A DNA stretch of 64,000 bases, from the NCBI RefSeq assembly GCF_002104995.1, contig NW_024468250.1, positions 682,001 through 746,000 on the forward strand, given 5' to 3'. Within the stretch, counting starts at the first letter, position 1; each line of letters begins with the position of its first letter. The translations under genes and the position numbers were made by a program. Source of the DNA: Linderina pennispora (taxonomy: Eukaryota; Kickxellomycota; Kickxellomycetes; Kickxellales; Kickxellaceae). Below the pieces are notes generated by a model. It was not told the origin of the DNA. It was given only the letters and a program-made list of their open reading frames with translations, and made no database searches. Positions 1 to 13,027 of the stretch are shown in pieces.

Positions 1-3000
1 ATGCCCCGTTTCCTCAGTCGAGCCGGAACTCACATTGACGACCTGGAACGCCAGCTCGCGCGCGTCGGCTCTGCAGGCAACGACGACGGGTCGGACAACC
101 AAGACGAGGAAGAGGAGTACAGTGACTCGCACAGCACATCGCAGGCAGTCGAGACCTCAACCCTGCTATTGCCTAAAAGGTCCATAGATGAGCCGGCCAG
201 CTACAACAGCATCAGCAGCGTCAGTGTGCGGCCAAGGAGGCGGCGATTCAGACGGCGTGTGTCGGCAGATGCACCACGGAAGCTCGGCACGTGGGACGGG
301 GTGTTCATGCCAGTGATGCTGAGCATCTGGGGCATCCTGGTTTTTGTGCGCATGGGGTACTTTATCAGCCAGGTCGGCATAGTCGGCACTGTAGGCGCCT
401 TTGTCGGCGGCTACACAATCACTACCATGACAACACTGTCGATTTCAGCCATCTCTACCAATGGCACGGTCAAGGGCGGCGGGCCATACTACATGCTGTC
501 GCGGTCCCTGGGCCCCGAGTTTGGCGGAAGCATTGGGCTGATGTTTTACGCAGGCACGCTGCTGGCGGGCGTGCTCAACGACGTTGCCTTTGTGGAGCCA
601 TTGCTGAACAACTTTGGGCAGAATATCGGCGACGTCGCGCAGGTGTTTCCGGAAGGCAGGTGGTGGTGCATCCTGTACAACTCTATCCTACTGATCTTCT
701 GCACGATCGTGTGCTTGACAGGCGCACAGATGTTTGCCAAGGCCTCGACGGCCCTGTCGACTCTGATCATTGCTGCTACGATGTCGATGTTTGTGTCGTT
801 TTGCGTACAGACTCCGTTTGAGCACGAGGAGAAACACATTCGGTATACAAGCTGGAGCATGGCGACGTTCAAGGAAAACCTATGGCCAGACCTTGCGCCA
901 ATCGCTGAGGGCAAGTCCGGCAGAGACACTGGGCACAGTGTTTGGCGTGCTGTTCCCTGCGTGCGTTGGTATCATGGCGGGTGCCTCGATGTCGTCGAAA
1001 CCTGCGCAAGCCCGGAAAGTCGATCCCCAAAGGCACGCTGTGGGCCGTCATCATCACGTTCTTTTTGTACATTGGCGTGGTGATGATGCTGGGAGCCACC
1101 ACGCATCGCAGCACGTTGCGCCAGAACTTCAACGTGCTGCAGGAAATCAACGTTGTGCCCCTGCTGATACCCATCGGTGCAATCACCACCAGCGTCACCA
1201 GCACTCTGAGCGGGCTGCTGAGTTCTGCCAGCATCATGCAGGCAATCGCCAAGGACGACCTGTTTGCGTTCCTGCGGCCTTTCAAGCGTGTTGACCGTAG
1301 CGACAACCCTGTCAATGCCATCATACTGACATACGTGATCTCACAGCTCGCGCTGCTTGCCGGCGACATCAATGCGGTCGCCCCCTACACGACCATGTTC
1401 AACCTGATCATGTTTGGTTTTGTCAATCTGGCGTGCTTGGTTCTGAAGCTGGCTGCATCGGTGAACTTTAGGCCGACATTCCATTACTTCAAGGCATGGA
1501 CGGCATTCCTCGGCGCATCTGGGTGCTTTGCGGTCATGATTTTTGTCGACGCAATCTCAGCGCTGGTATCGACAGGCGTGGTTATCTTGCTGTTCCTGTA
1601 TGTGCACTTTACATGTCCGCCCAAGCCCTGGGGCGATGTTACGCAGAGTCTCATCTACCACCAGTGCCGCAAGTTCATGCTCCGCCTGGATGTCCGCAAA
1701 GACCACGTCAAGTTCTGGCGCCCCCAGATCCTGCTGCTGGTACACAACCCGCGCAGCTCCTTCCATCTGATCCGGTTCTGCAACGCGTTGAAGAAGGGCG
1801 GACTGTACGTCATTGGCCATGTCATCAAGGGGGATTTCTACGAGTCGCTGCCGGAAATGCGTCAGCAGGAGGCTGCCTGGATGCGCTTGATCGATTTTGC
1901 TCAAGTCAAGGCGTTTCTGAATCTGGCAGTGGATACCGACGAAGGCGCTGGTGCCCGGTCCATCATCTTTGGCGCTGGGCTTCGGCGGCATGCGGCCCAA
2001 TATTGTGGTCATGGGTTTCCTGAAGCTCAACCAGCAGTGGCCTAGCAACAGGCAGTCGGACACTGGCACGATCGATGATGTGCTGCTGCCGACTGATGGT
2101 ATCAAGCTCAACACGCCAATCGAGCCGCAGGCGTATCTGCGGATCATCGAGGATGTGCTGCTAATGGGCAAGGCCATCGGAATTGCATATGGCTTCTCCA
2201 AGCTCGGCCTGACTATGCCCGATGCACACTCGCTGGTCTCTCCGCAGTCCTGGTGGTTTGGCCCGCGCAAGCATGCCCGCACGTCGTCCCACAAAACCAG
2301 ATATATTGACTTGTGGCCGATCCAGATCGGCACCGCCACAGCGGTATCACGGTCGTCAGACCACAGCACGTACTTTGACAAACTTTGACTCGTACGTCAT
2401 GGTCCTGCAGCTCGGCACCGTGCTGCACCTGGTGCCGTATTGGAACCGGAATTACAAGCTGCGCGTCATGTGCTTTGTCGAGGACGAAGCCGATGTCGAG
2501 GAGGAAACGAGGCGGGTGGCAAAGCTGCTTAGGGACTTGCGTGTTGAGGCCGAGCTGCGTGTGCATTTCCTGAGGAATGCAGGAATCATATCGTACGATT
2601 CGGCGGTGCTAGAGTCACCGATGGTGGCACGCGATGCGTCTGCGTCCAGTGTGCCGCCGAATGCGCGAATGGCACAGTCTGAGAGGCCAGTACAAGGCGT
2701 GACGTTTGCATCGCCAGTGCAGCCGCCACAAGAGCATGTAGCAGAGTCACCACAGCTCGGCTTCAGCATGCGTGTCAACCTGCCGATGCCCATGCGGTAC
2801 GAGTCTGGCCGTTTGGGGGCCGACAGCTCGAGCAGCGAGTCGGATTCAGACTTTTTGTCGGACTGCGAACCCGCCACTGGCTTGCGCACACCCCTGCAAA
2901 CCGACGATGACGATGGGCCCGCGCGTGCGCTGGCACGCTATGCGACCATCTCAGAAGGCGACAGACGATCGCCCGCCAGTGTCAGTCGCCGTCAGCAGCT

Positions 3001-3505
3001 GCTTAGCCTGGGCCTACGCGTAGAATCAGGGGCGGATGGCCAGGCGGACAGGCAGCCTGGTGTGGATGCGCCGCCAGTCAATATCCCGACCGCAGACCAC
3101 AACGTACAGCTGCAGGCGCGCCGCCGGTCTGACGGCTCAGCTGTGCTGACAGATTTCTACACCCGCGCACTAGCGGCGCTGAACTCCAACCCGCATCAGC
3201 AGCCGCCAGTTGCACCTGTTTCGACGTCGCCGACTCTGCCGCCGCACCCAGCGCAGCAGCAGCAGACAGAGTTCAACGATATGCCGACGCTGACGCAAAA
3301 CCGAATCCTAAATGAGCTGATTCGCCGCGAAAGCAAGCCGTCAACCGCACTGATCTTCACGACCTTGCAGGCACCAGAATTAGGCGCATCGCAGAACGCA
3401 CAAAAGACCATGGATTATTTGACTGAAATCGACACGCTGGCACACGACTTGCCGCCGGTCTTTTTGGTCCACGCGACATCCCTGACTGTCACCACATCGC
3501 TCTAA
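1..3505 (+). CDS. VHC1: Cation-chloride cotransporter (SLC12/Vhc1-like), four +1 frame breaks
   Basis: Predicted electroneutral K+/Cl- cotransporter of a membrane such as the vacuole. The N-terminal tail (about 95 residues) is acidic and Ser-rich. The APC-type membrane domain then starts with GTWDGVFMPVMLSIWG and continues with the glycine-rich GGGPYYMLSRSLG loop, FPACVGIMAGA and KPGKSIPKGTLWA, all hallmarks of the family. A cytosolic C-terminal regulatory domain follows (YIDLWPIQIG, FDSYVMVLQLG, YWNRNYKLRV). The reading frame changes near 915-940, 1000, 1960 and 2380, each by +1. Deleting one base per site gives about 1166 aa, close to the yeast Vhc1 length. No intron signal fits these breaks. 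The window begins exactly at an ATG, so an upstream exon cannot be excluded. Transported ions are inferred from family. Confidence 0.85.
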
Positions 3506-3632
3506 AACCAGTGTTGATCTGTAGTGTTGGGAATGAAATGAAATATATTAGCTTGAAGAATAAACGACAGACGTATAAAAGTGAATAAGTGAAACGAATG
3601 AGGCGAACGAAAAGACATGTAGAGCTTGTTGG

Positions 3633-5848
3633 TTACAACAATTCAAATATGGCCCTCCGGTTGTCCAGCATGAACTTGACCACCTTGGCCGATCTCCTGA
3701 TATCCATTGCCGCATTGACCGGGTCGTCTCCCGACGGAATGATGGTTGGCCCAAACACGATTCCCAGGTTCTCCGAATTCATCATGTTGAACTCCTGGAA
3801 CGCCTGCACCTTGTCGAGATGTGCAACCAAGTAGTTCAGGATCTCCACGTTCATCCTGGGCAGCGCCCGCATCGTGCACACCACCACATTGACCATATTC
3901 TCCTGTGTCCTGCTGCGGCTGCTGGTCGTCCTCGAACGGGAACATTCCCAGGAGCGTGTCGCGGTGCGGGTGCGGGATCAGACCGCCAGGCAGCTCGCGC
4001 AGGTACATCTTCAGCACACTTGTGATATTGTTGATGTCGGCTGCATTGGCACTCGGCTGCAGATCCACATTGTCAGCGTCGAGGTTGAATTCGTTCCGCA
4101 AGCGTGCGACCTGCGAGCTCTGGCCCGACTGGCCGGTAGATCCCCTCGTTTTGGAGCCCAAACGCCTCAACCGCCTTTGTGCACTTCACGATTATCAGGG
4201 GGATCGCGTGTCCGTCGCGCTCCACTTGCGTCGCCAGCGGTACCCCAAAGATTGTCTTTGGATTTGCATATGTCCGTGCAATCGGTGACTACATGGGTGG
4301 GGGGCAAGAAAGCAATTGAGCATGTTTGTTGGTGATTACCCGGACCGTATATAAGCGATCTGCAGGATTTTGCCATGTGGCTGCATAGCCTACCATCTCA
4401 TATTCCTTGTACGGGATGCTAGTCCGATCGACGCGTCCGCTCTGGTGCGCCGTGAATCGCAAAAAGTTATCCAAATCCGTCTTGCTGTCGATATCCTCGA
4501 TCATCTCCATCATCCCCGGATCGCCATTCGAGGGCTTCAGCGTCAGCGCATCGGCCAGGACTGCGCATTCGTACGCGTATGCGTATTTGCCCAGGCTCCA
4601 CTTTAGGCACTCGTCGACCTCCTCGATCAGACTCATCACGCTGGCCAGGATCTTGGGCAGCTGCACATCGTAAAAGTCGCGCCTGGATTGCGTTGGTGCT
4701 GTTGAGCAGCTTGCGGTAGTTGTTGTTGGCGACCTTCACTTTCACCTCGGCCTCTTTGCCCATGCGCTCGAGATTCTCCTGCACCGTGCCTTTGTGCTTG
4801 CTGAATATGCCGGTTACTGCATTTCCCATGTTGCGCGACTTTGAGGTGGGGGCCGAGCCCGTGCCTGGCCCTGCCCACACGCCAACCGCCGACGCGCCGT
4901 CGCTGCGGCTGTTGCCGGATTTTATCAGCAGCTTCTCCCACTCACTGCTGTATACCTCGTACTTGTAGCGCGCCTAAAGCGGAGTGCTGGGGAGAGTTAG
5001 CTGGACGCCCTCTGTCAAAGACTCGCTATCGCGCATTAGTGTGTACGCCTTACCTTGTCCAGCGCTGCCTCGATGTCCTCAATAGGACTTTTGGTACCGC
5101 ATCTCGGTCTCCTTGAGCTGCCTGCGGATCTTCTCCTTCTCCTTGACGTAGCTGCTCAGGTCATCGGACATCTCCGACAGCGTGATCGAGAACTTCATCC
5201 GGTTTGCTGCCATCGTCTCGTGCACCTCCACCAGCCTCTGCCATGTCGCCTGGTGCGAATTATCGCGCGCATGCGTCCGGTCCATGGTCTTCAGCGTGTT
5301 TAGGACCACCTTTTGCAGATTGCGGCTGTATTCCTCCTCGACCTTTGCCCGACTCTTCAGAAACGCCACCGACTCCTAATAACAACCGCGTATTGTTTTT
5401 GAATGGCCTCTGCATGACCGGTGTAGAGCGGCAGCACACACATAGGTCTGGAAAGTACTTACCTTGCATGACGCGAGGCTCTGTCGCGATCTCTCCAGCA
5501 GCATTCCAAGCCCGCCCTACGAGTGTGAGGATGCAATCAGAGAATGAATATGCGGGGACGCGTAGGTTTTAGGGACGCCCATTGCCCATCCTGGATTGAA
5601 CAACACGGAAGGCAACAAAACAAGCGCAGAAATATGCGAAAAATGCTGGGAGCAGTAACTGAAACAGGCTTCGTGTTCCTTCTGCAAGTGCACCGTACTG
5701 CTTGCTACACCAAAAGCGCCGGGTGTCTCTGTAAGACAAGGGGAGGGCGCCAAGTGTCTCAACAACTTACGTCGATTTCGGTCAAATCCACCTGTGTTGC
5801 AGTGTTTTGTGCCGCTGGTACTGCACTACCCGGGCTTGAATGACTCAT
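3633..5848 (-). CDS. RGD1: F-BAR / RhoGAP protein (Rgd1-like), five exons
   Basis: Predicted GTPase-activating protein for Rho GTPases at curved membranes (polarity, cell wall). Exons on the minus strand: 5848-5771, 5516-5463, 5375-5054, 4973-4340 and 4288-3633. Introns are GT..AG (254, 87, 80 and 51 nt), and the one at 4974-5053 carries a CTAAC branch site. The start ATG at 5848 opens MSHSSPGSAV. The F-BAR domain follows (GLGMLLERSRQSLASCK, then FLKSRAKVEEEYSRNLQK). The C-terminal RhoGAP contains the arginine finger in EGIYR, then LRNEF, LKMYLRELPGGLI and NLGIVFGPTI. Frame is lost by +1 near 5090 (an A run), 4680, 4145 and 3905. Corrected length is about 579 aa, somewhat shorter than yeast Rgd1. 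Specificity for particular Rho proteins is inference. The gene converges on the upstream transporter gene. Confidence 0.85.
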
Positions 5849-8800
5849 GCCCGGTACTGGTGCTGCTGGTTCATGGCTCAGCCGGCCAGTAATGCTGGAC
5901 CCAGACGACGCGACACTCTCCTGGGTCTGGTGCTGCGGCTGGCTGCGGCGGCTGTATCGATGATGCGTTCTGGAACCCGTTGTTTATTGTTGCCATTGCG
6001 TTGAGGAAATGGGCGGATTGGAAAAGCAAGGGAAGCTAAATAGTGGATGAAAGCAGGGACGAAGAAAGCTGGCTCAAAAAGGAAAGACAGCAGTCGCACA
6101 ATCGACACCTGGAAACACCATGCCACCATTTGGCTGAAGGCAGATTCCTGTGGTGTCGACTCTGAGAAGCGAGCCGCGGCTCGGCCCGCTAATGCTGCAC
6201 TCCTTGGCACAAAGCGAGCCGGGTCCTAAAAATAAGGCAGATTGAGGGAGGCAAAGGGAACAGTAGGGCAACTGCAGCCTTTACTTTGCGAGGCACAAAG
6301 CCTTGGCGGATACAAATATAACACTGAATGGTACCAAAGAAGGCTGCTGTGGTGGTGGGCGGATACATGTGCATGTCCATCATCTGCCTGCAGCCATACC
6401 TTGGGCGGTGGACATGTTCGCCACATCATGGGCGATAATCGGCCTTAACCCGCGCACCCACCACAGATAGACAAACAGCCTGTGAATCCGAAGTTGAGCG
6501 CCAAAAATCTCTGATACCCACCGAACCCGAGTCCAATCCACCTTTTTTTTTTACCTAGGCATGACCACCGCAAATCGGACACACCTCCATCTCCGAGATG
6601 TGCATGTTGATTGTGGACCTGTCATCATGCAGAAAGCGGCGGTTTTTGCCATGCGTCCCGCTGGCGGATAAAAAATTGCTGGCACAGAGTTGCCATGTCG
6701 CATTTCGGGCCCAACCTTTTCAAATGTCGCTGCAGAGCGATTGGGACTAGAATGCTCGCAGCAATAGTGCGACAGAGCAATAAATTGGCAGGCCTAATCG
6801 GGCAACCCTGCCCGTTATGGCCCCGGCATCCCAAAGAGCAGAGCGCAAAGGCAGACGCTGAACGGAGCGACAATCCGAGGGCGTTCTTTACATCGTGGCC
6901 ACTGCGGGGGGCAGTGTCAAAAGGATTGCCGGCTGGGCTGCAGTGAACAGGCGAAATGCCAAAAAAGCAGCGTTGCACTTTCTCACCCCCTCCTTGCGGC
7001 ACCGCAGTGCAGGATGCATGCGCTGACCACCCCAGCTGACCGACCACAAAGTGACAATGTCCGAACGCCCTTGGCGCTCATTCATCGCTCGCCATTCCCC
7101 GGCAGCGACTGGAAGCCCTCCGGCGAAGACCTGCTTTTGTTTTCGGGCACTCCGTCCGCTCCGCAATTGAGTGGTGCAGCGGGCGGAGTGAGGAGGATCC
7201 GTCCAGGCACCGAGCCCAATGTGAGAAACGGCTGCCAAAAAAACTACCAGGATTCTGGAGCTGGCGAGGGATGGCCATCACTCTGTATCGCCGGGCACAA
7301 CCGCGGTAGCTACGTGGCAGATCCTTCGAAATCCGTTCAATAACATGTAGACTCACGAGGAATAAACGATAATGATTGCCGCGGCACATCCTTAGACCCC
7401 AAGACATCGCGCAAACAAGCCATCTGTCGTTTTTAGAAGGCCACGCCCCGCCGCGCCATAAGCCCTGTGCCATCACATCAAAAAGTAAACAGACGCATTT
7501 CAATGCTGCATGGACTGCCTGCAGTGTGCAAGCCTGCGCGATGGGAACAGCCGGGCCGTCCCCCGTGCGCCTGGAGGGCCGGTCCCTTGCCATTGGGCCA
7601 GCGCTCGGGGCTGGCAGCACGGTGAGATGCGAGGGCGATAACAGCTGGAAACGAGGACGGGGGATGCCAGAAGAGGCAAGTGCGAAAAGCAAAGGGAACG
7701 TTCTGGCCAGAAGATGCGCCCAGTGGTGTAAGTTTTCCCGAGGGCATCTGCCCCTATCAGCACATAGGACCCGCTCCCAAACAGGCCGAGGATTAAAAGG
7801 GGAGCGACAAATCTGTGAATAAAGCCCCAGCTACGAATCGGAGTCGCATGTCGCTCTGGGTCGCTGAGTTATCGCAGGCCACGCAGGCTGGCCAGGCGAG
7901 GAGGGGAGGCGATATGCAGTCGCAAAGCAAAAAACCAACGGCAATTGCATTTTTGGGCTGAGCTGCTCCATGTGATACGAGTAGCCGCCATCCAATGATT
8001 TGCCATGCACGCTTGAGAGATATGCAAGAGCAGAAAGCGGCACGGAGTGATTCCTGCTTGCAGCCGGCTTGTTTCTTGTTATGCACGAGTGCTGGGCTGC
8101 CCATGTCCGCGTTCCCCGAAAACACCCACCTCGTCGGCCGGCACAGGGGCGTCCCTTGTGCGCACCGGCGCTGACTACTGCCCCAGAAGCCCCAGAAGGG
8201 AAGGCCGGGCCTGCCAAGGGAGAAAAGGGCGGCGGCTGAGTGGCACTTTCAGGGGCGCGCGTACCCTGTGCGAATAATACAGCGGCAGGCGTATGTGCGT
8301 GCGTGAGAGGAGGGATGGCCCGAGTGACAGCCCCATGGAGCGACGCTGATTGTTAATTAATGGACCATCCGCCCGCATTTGCCGCGAGCCTATGTCGCAT
8401 CGGACTCGCGCTACAACGCCTCCCCCGCACAAACTCCAGACTGCCACATCAATCAATCGCCACACCTGCCGCAGTGGCGGGGACGGTCCACAGCCCTCGG
8501 GCCGTGGTCCTCATATCCCTGGGTCACAGTCGCCGCTGCTGCTGCCGGTGCTCCTGTGGGACAGCGAAAGAGCGTCCCTCTTGTTTGGCCACAGGCGTCA
8601 ACCCCATCCTATCCCATGCTCCACTGATAATTAAAACCTGTGTTGCCGAGCAGCCCCGTCCTCTGCGCACCCCTCCTGTGGGCGGGAAGGCCAATCATGG
8701 TCGACTCAGCAAGCGGTGACTGCCCATTGGGCCAGAATACCCCCAGGCGCCGGCCCATCGCAAATTTGCGACACTTGTTTTTGCAGCGACACCCAGGCAA

Positions 8801-10040
8801 TTAACGCGGGCAGACCGCGGCAGCTGCGAGACTCGCGTCCGCCTGGAGCCTGCCAACAGCGATAGCAGCGGGAAATGCGGATTTGCTTCCCTACCCTAAA
8901 ATGGCTTCCAAAGTTCCCTAAACCCCCCGCAAGCACCTGTGGTCAGCGAAAAACAATAACAAAATGGGAACTGCTTGCCTTCTCGTGCAGAGCGAGAGAC
9001 TTGCCCGGGGGTGGTTGCGACCCACCCCATCTGCGGGTGCACCGTCCGCCCCTTGAGAATGAACGAGCAAATTTTCTCAATACGCAAACCTCCGTTTGCC
9101 CCGTGTTAAGTGTGTTTTTTTGTGGAGATTGCTAGTTGCAAAGGCGTCAGAACACCAGGATGAGCTCCAGCAGCGCCTGTGCGACTTTTCTGAACGGCAG
9201 AAGATACTTAAAGAGGATCGTGTAATCTCTAGACTACTTTTTCTTGCAAATCGTCTCACCGCACCTTTCTCTCCAGCGCCATCCACTTTTTCTCCTTCTA
9301 TTTTGCACGCGTAATTACAATAATTCTTAGACCACTGCCCTCTCCTCAAGGAACAGCACCGGCCCACCTGCTACAAGCACCCCTACATTTCTGCTCTTTC
9401 TCCCACTCGAGGTACGTTTTCAATGACACACGCGACATGTCCTCGACATGTCCCCCGCACATCCACCACAGCGCGCGATTGCCCGGGATGGCGCTTGGAT
9501 GCCCTGGACAGGGCCCCCTGTTGTGGTTTCCCTCTCCTTTCAGCTCTTCGCGCATTGTGATGCAACTTTTTTGAGCGCGTTCCGAGAAAGATTGGCGATT
9601 GTGTACAACTCACTTTTCGCCTATCATTAGCTGAGAAGTGCAAATCCACTGGCTCGAGAGCGTCCACCTTGTGCTCTCGTGTGGTGTGTTCACTCCACCG
9701 GTAACGACCACTGGCGCTAAATCCAGCAGCAGGCTGCCCTCCACTCGCACGCACTCTCACTGTAGGCACACCAACAAAACGGCGTAAACACTCGGGCTTT
9801 GGACCAGGAACACTCACAAAAAGGACGCGAACAAGTTTTTTGTGCGGATCAATTCCCTTGTTTTGTTACTGCGCTATCACTTCTCGCACCCTCCACACAC
9901 GAAGCTCTCTCTCTCTCTCTGTTCTATTCCCTATCCCCCAGGCTCTCAGCGCAACTGCCCTCTTCAATTTATACAAGGCAACCAGCGAGCTGTCACAAAA
10001 CAACCAGCTTCCACTCGCTCGCGTACAGTAGCTCACCCAT
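5849..10040. other. 4.2-kb gene-free region upstream of the zinc-finger gene
   Basis: No open frame here resembles a known family or shows sustained coding character; the longest, about 200 codons, looks random. The stretch is mixed in composition, with many short purine or pyrimidine runs. It ends in a CT-rich tract near 9907-9925 that looks like a 5' leader of the gene starting at 10041. It probably holds the promoters of the F-BAR/RhoGAP gene (left) and the zinc-finger gene (right). An unrecognised RNA gene is possible but I see no signature. Confidence 0.5.
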
Positions 10041-12159
10041 ATGGCCGCGTACGCTGAAAACTACACAACATCGCCTACCCTCAACATGCAACACAGCGCC
10101 AACGCCGCCGATCACGTACAAAAGCCCCAGGCCACTGGAGGTGCCTATTACCCCCGACCCGAACAACCTGGGAGGCGGAGGTGGCACGGCCGTGGCTGCG
10201 TCGTGGCCAGCCGAGTCGCATGCCTACTCGACGGCTGCCCAGCCCATCGGCGCCAGCTACATGTCGGGCCCCGCCTCATACCCGAACGATGATGCGACAA
10301 AACAGCAGCAGCAGCAGCAGTACCAGTACTCACACCCGCAGCAGCCCGCCGACACCGCTGCCAGCAGCCCGCCAGACACCCCGCTGGTCAAGGTCATGCA
10401 GCAGCAACAGCAGCAGCAGGCGCAGCAGCAGCAGCAGAACGACCCCTCGCACGCAGGCGTGCTGAATGGAATCGGTGCTGATGCTGCAGCAATGGGTGCC
10501 CAGCCGACGCCACCACTTTCGGCTGCCTCGCATGGGTTTGCCCAGACCAACGATGGCTGGCGCACATATGCCGCCTATCAGCAGGCCTCGGCTATTCCCG
10601 TTCCGGGTGCCGCTGCTGCTGTCGGGTACTCGACGGCCAATTTTACGTCTCCAATTTCCGCCGGTATGGGTGCGACCGGGCTCGAGGGCGGAGACTCCGC
10701 GTTTGGCGCGGCCAACCCGGCTGCTGAGTACTACTACAACCAGCACTCGACAGCGACCACCAGCTGGCGCGCCTGCATCGCACCACCACCAGCAACAGCA
10801 GCAACAGCAGCAGCCCAATGGCCTTGCCGATATGCATGCCGCTCACCCCTACCAAACAAGCCATCCCCAACAGCAGCCCCAACACGCAGCCCAGCAGAAC
10901 GGTCTCTCCCACGACCCCGCCGCCGTGTCGTTTGACCATACCACCGGCACGTACATGAACGACTTTGGCCAGGGCGTCTACACCAACCCTGCCGCTGCCT
11001 ACCACGGCTATGCTGCCATGCCCACTGCGGCTGACGGCACCCAGAACCCGGCCGACCACGCCGGCATCCACCTGCCGCCGATCGACTCCGCCGGTAACTA
11101 CCAGCGCTCGAATTCGTTCTTTGCTGTGCCCACCTCGCCGCACGGCGCCTTCGACCCCATGGCCGCTGCTGCTGCCGCCAGCAGTGCCTACTCACCGCAC
11201 GCCCCACCAGGGCCAGTACATGGCAACCATGCGCGGCCAGCACTACGGCGCTGCTGCCACCAACCCGATGATGATGGGCCGGTTCAACATGGCCATGTCC
11301 TCCTCGGCCACGTCGCCTGCTATTCCAGAACCCTCCGCCCCTTGCCTCGTCGATGCCATCGTCAGCCAGTCTCAGCCAGCAGAACGGCATGGCCGTTCCC
11401 CCAACGCCGACCCGGTCAATGTCGGGCGGTGTGGGCCGCGTCGGCATGCACGGCCAGTCGTCGACCTCGCAGCGCAAGCGCTACCTGTGCACTGTGTGCC
11501 AGAAGATGTTTGCCCGTCCGTCGACGCTTGCCACGCACATGCACTCGCACACGGGCGAGAAGCCGTATGAGTGCACCTGGGACAGCTGCGGCAAGCGGTT
11601 CTCGGTCATGAGCAACCTGCGTCGCCACCAGCGGATCCACGAGCGCCAGCGCGCCAAGTTTGCCAACATGCAGCAGCAGCAGGGCGGCGGCTCCAACGAG
11701 GACAGCCCGGCCAACAGCAGCGGCTCGACTACGCCGCTGGCCGCCAGCATGCCCAACGGCCTGATGCAAGGACCGCCGTCGTCGGGCGGCCCGCTCGGCC
11801 ATCACATGCTGCCACCCCTGACTACCGGCATGGTCAATCATGGATCGTCCTTCGACATGCACTCGCCGATGGGTGGTCATGCGCACCACCATGCGCTGGG
11901 GCATCCCGATCACCTCCAGCACTCGACCGCGGCATCGCCAATCCAGATGATGCCCAATACGTCGTCATCGCACATGGCGCTGACCGACATGCTTGCCAAC
12001 AAGGCCACTATCCAGGGTGTCCCGCATGAGGACGGAGGTGACCTGTCGGTTGCCGCAGCCGCTGCAGCCGCCGCCGCCATGAACATGAACGGCGGCCACA
12101 GCACTGCATCAACTGGCACTCTTAACCCGGCTACTCCTCAGGCTGGCTTCAAGGAGTAA
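10041..12159 (+). CDS. C2H2 zinc-finger transcription factor with polyQ tracts, four +1 frame breaks
   Basis: Putative sequence-specific nuclear regulator. The start [17 protein letters not shown] is at 10041. A long low-complexity region follows with Gln runs encoded mostly by CAG (about 10301-10325, 10397-10438 and 10785-10815) and Ala, Ser and His stretches. Two C2H2 fingers lie at about 11484-11640: [23 protein letters not shown], joined by the canonical TGEKPYE linker to a finger ending LRRHQRIH. A Met/His/Gly-rich tail ends FKE. Frame moves +1 near 10155 (a C run), 10750, 11205 and 11340, and one-base correction gives about 704 aa. Target genes and ortholog identity are unknown. The DNA-binding part is intact in one frame, so the zinc-finger call is firm even if the N-terminal half is uncertain. 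Confidence 0.85.
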
Positions 12160-13027
12160 CAAGCCTGTGGTTTAAAAAAGGTTGGGCCTGCGCACCCCAC
12201 CACCACTGAAACAAACAACCGCACCTCTCCCTAGACACCTCATCAGCTACATGTCTTTCCGTCACCCTATTATTTGTTCCTTTTTATAACATTGTACTCT
12301 AATCGTCTTTTATGCTTTAGTGTCGCCTGTTAGTCGATTCATCTTATCCATCTTTTCCCGCCATTTCGTTAGTTGCGCCTTATTCTTAAAATCAGTTCAA
12401 AATTTTAATATAAGCTAAGATCTCAAAAAGGATCTTCAGGTACCAACAGACTGTATGGTTGTATATGGCCGTGTAAATCATTATGTAAAGCCGGTCTTTG
12501 AAGAAAGGCAAGGTGCATGACCTCATTATGATTCACATATTGACATATAGCGGGCTTCATTTTCGACAGAGGGTGTGTATTGCCAGAGACGGCTATAGAA
12601 AGTAATACGTATAGTATAGCCCGAGTTGAGTCCTAAAGATTCCTCAAAAATCACATCAATAGGAATGGCTACTCTTGTTCATGGCAGCGCTGGAAAGCAC
12701 TTCAAATGGATTTAAGCTATGGGGATGAGAATGTATAATAGACGTGTATATAAAACTCTCTCTGGCTATAGCTTTACTTTGCTATTATCAGCGACGTTGT
12801 ATGGAAACCTGCAATTCTGGTATGATCCTCCACATGTATCGTGATGATTCTAGTGGTGGACAGCGTAGCAGAGTAGCACTGCAGATGATAACTGACAGCT
12901 AACATACAGGCACTACTTTCCTAAATGGGCTACTTGCTAAAGGTTAAATATGATAAAAATCAACGGAAGATACACAGTATAGTTCAACTTTATTTGCAGA
13001 ATAGAGGCCATGTGTGGAATGCAACAT
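12160..13027. other. Intergenic, 3' flanks of convergent genes
   Basis: AT-rich spacer between the zinc-finger gene (+) and the S9 peptidase (-). It should contain the 3' untranslated regions of both. I see no coding frame or repeat. Confidence 0.5.

Noticed and set aside
1557-2381. 274-codon minus-strand frame
   Set aside because: Antisense to the cotransporter C-terminal domain, which is conserved on the plus strand.
1-3505. Cotransporter as a pseudogene or with short introns at the frame changes
   Set aside because: The breaks lack GT..AG pairs, there are no in-frame stops other than from +1 shifts, and conserved motifs persist in all frames; sequence-level insertions explain it better.
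7078-7692. 204-codon minus-strand frame in the gene-free region
   Set aside because: Random composition, no motif and no plausible start context.
10734-11477. 247-codon minus-strand frame
   Set aside because: Shadow of the zinc-finger gene, Arg/Gly/Trp-rich low complexity.
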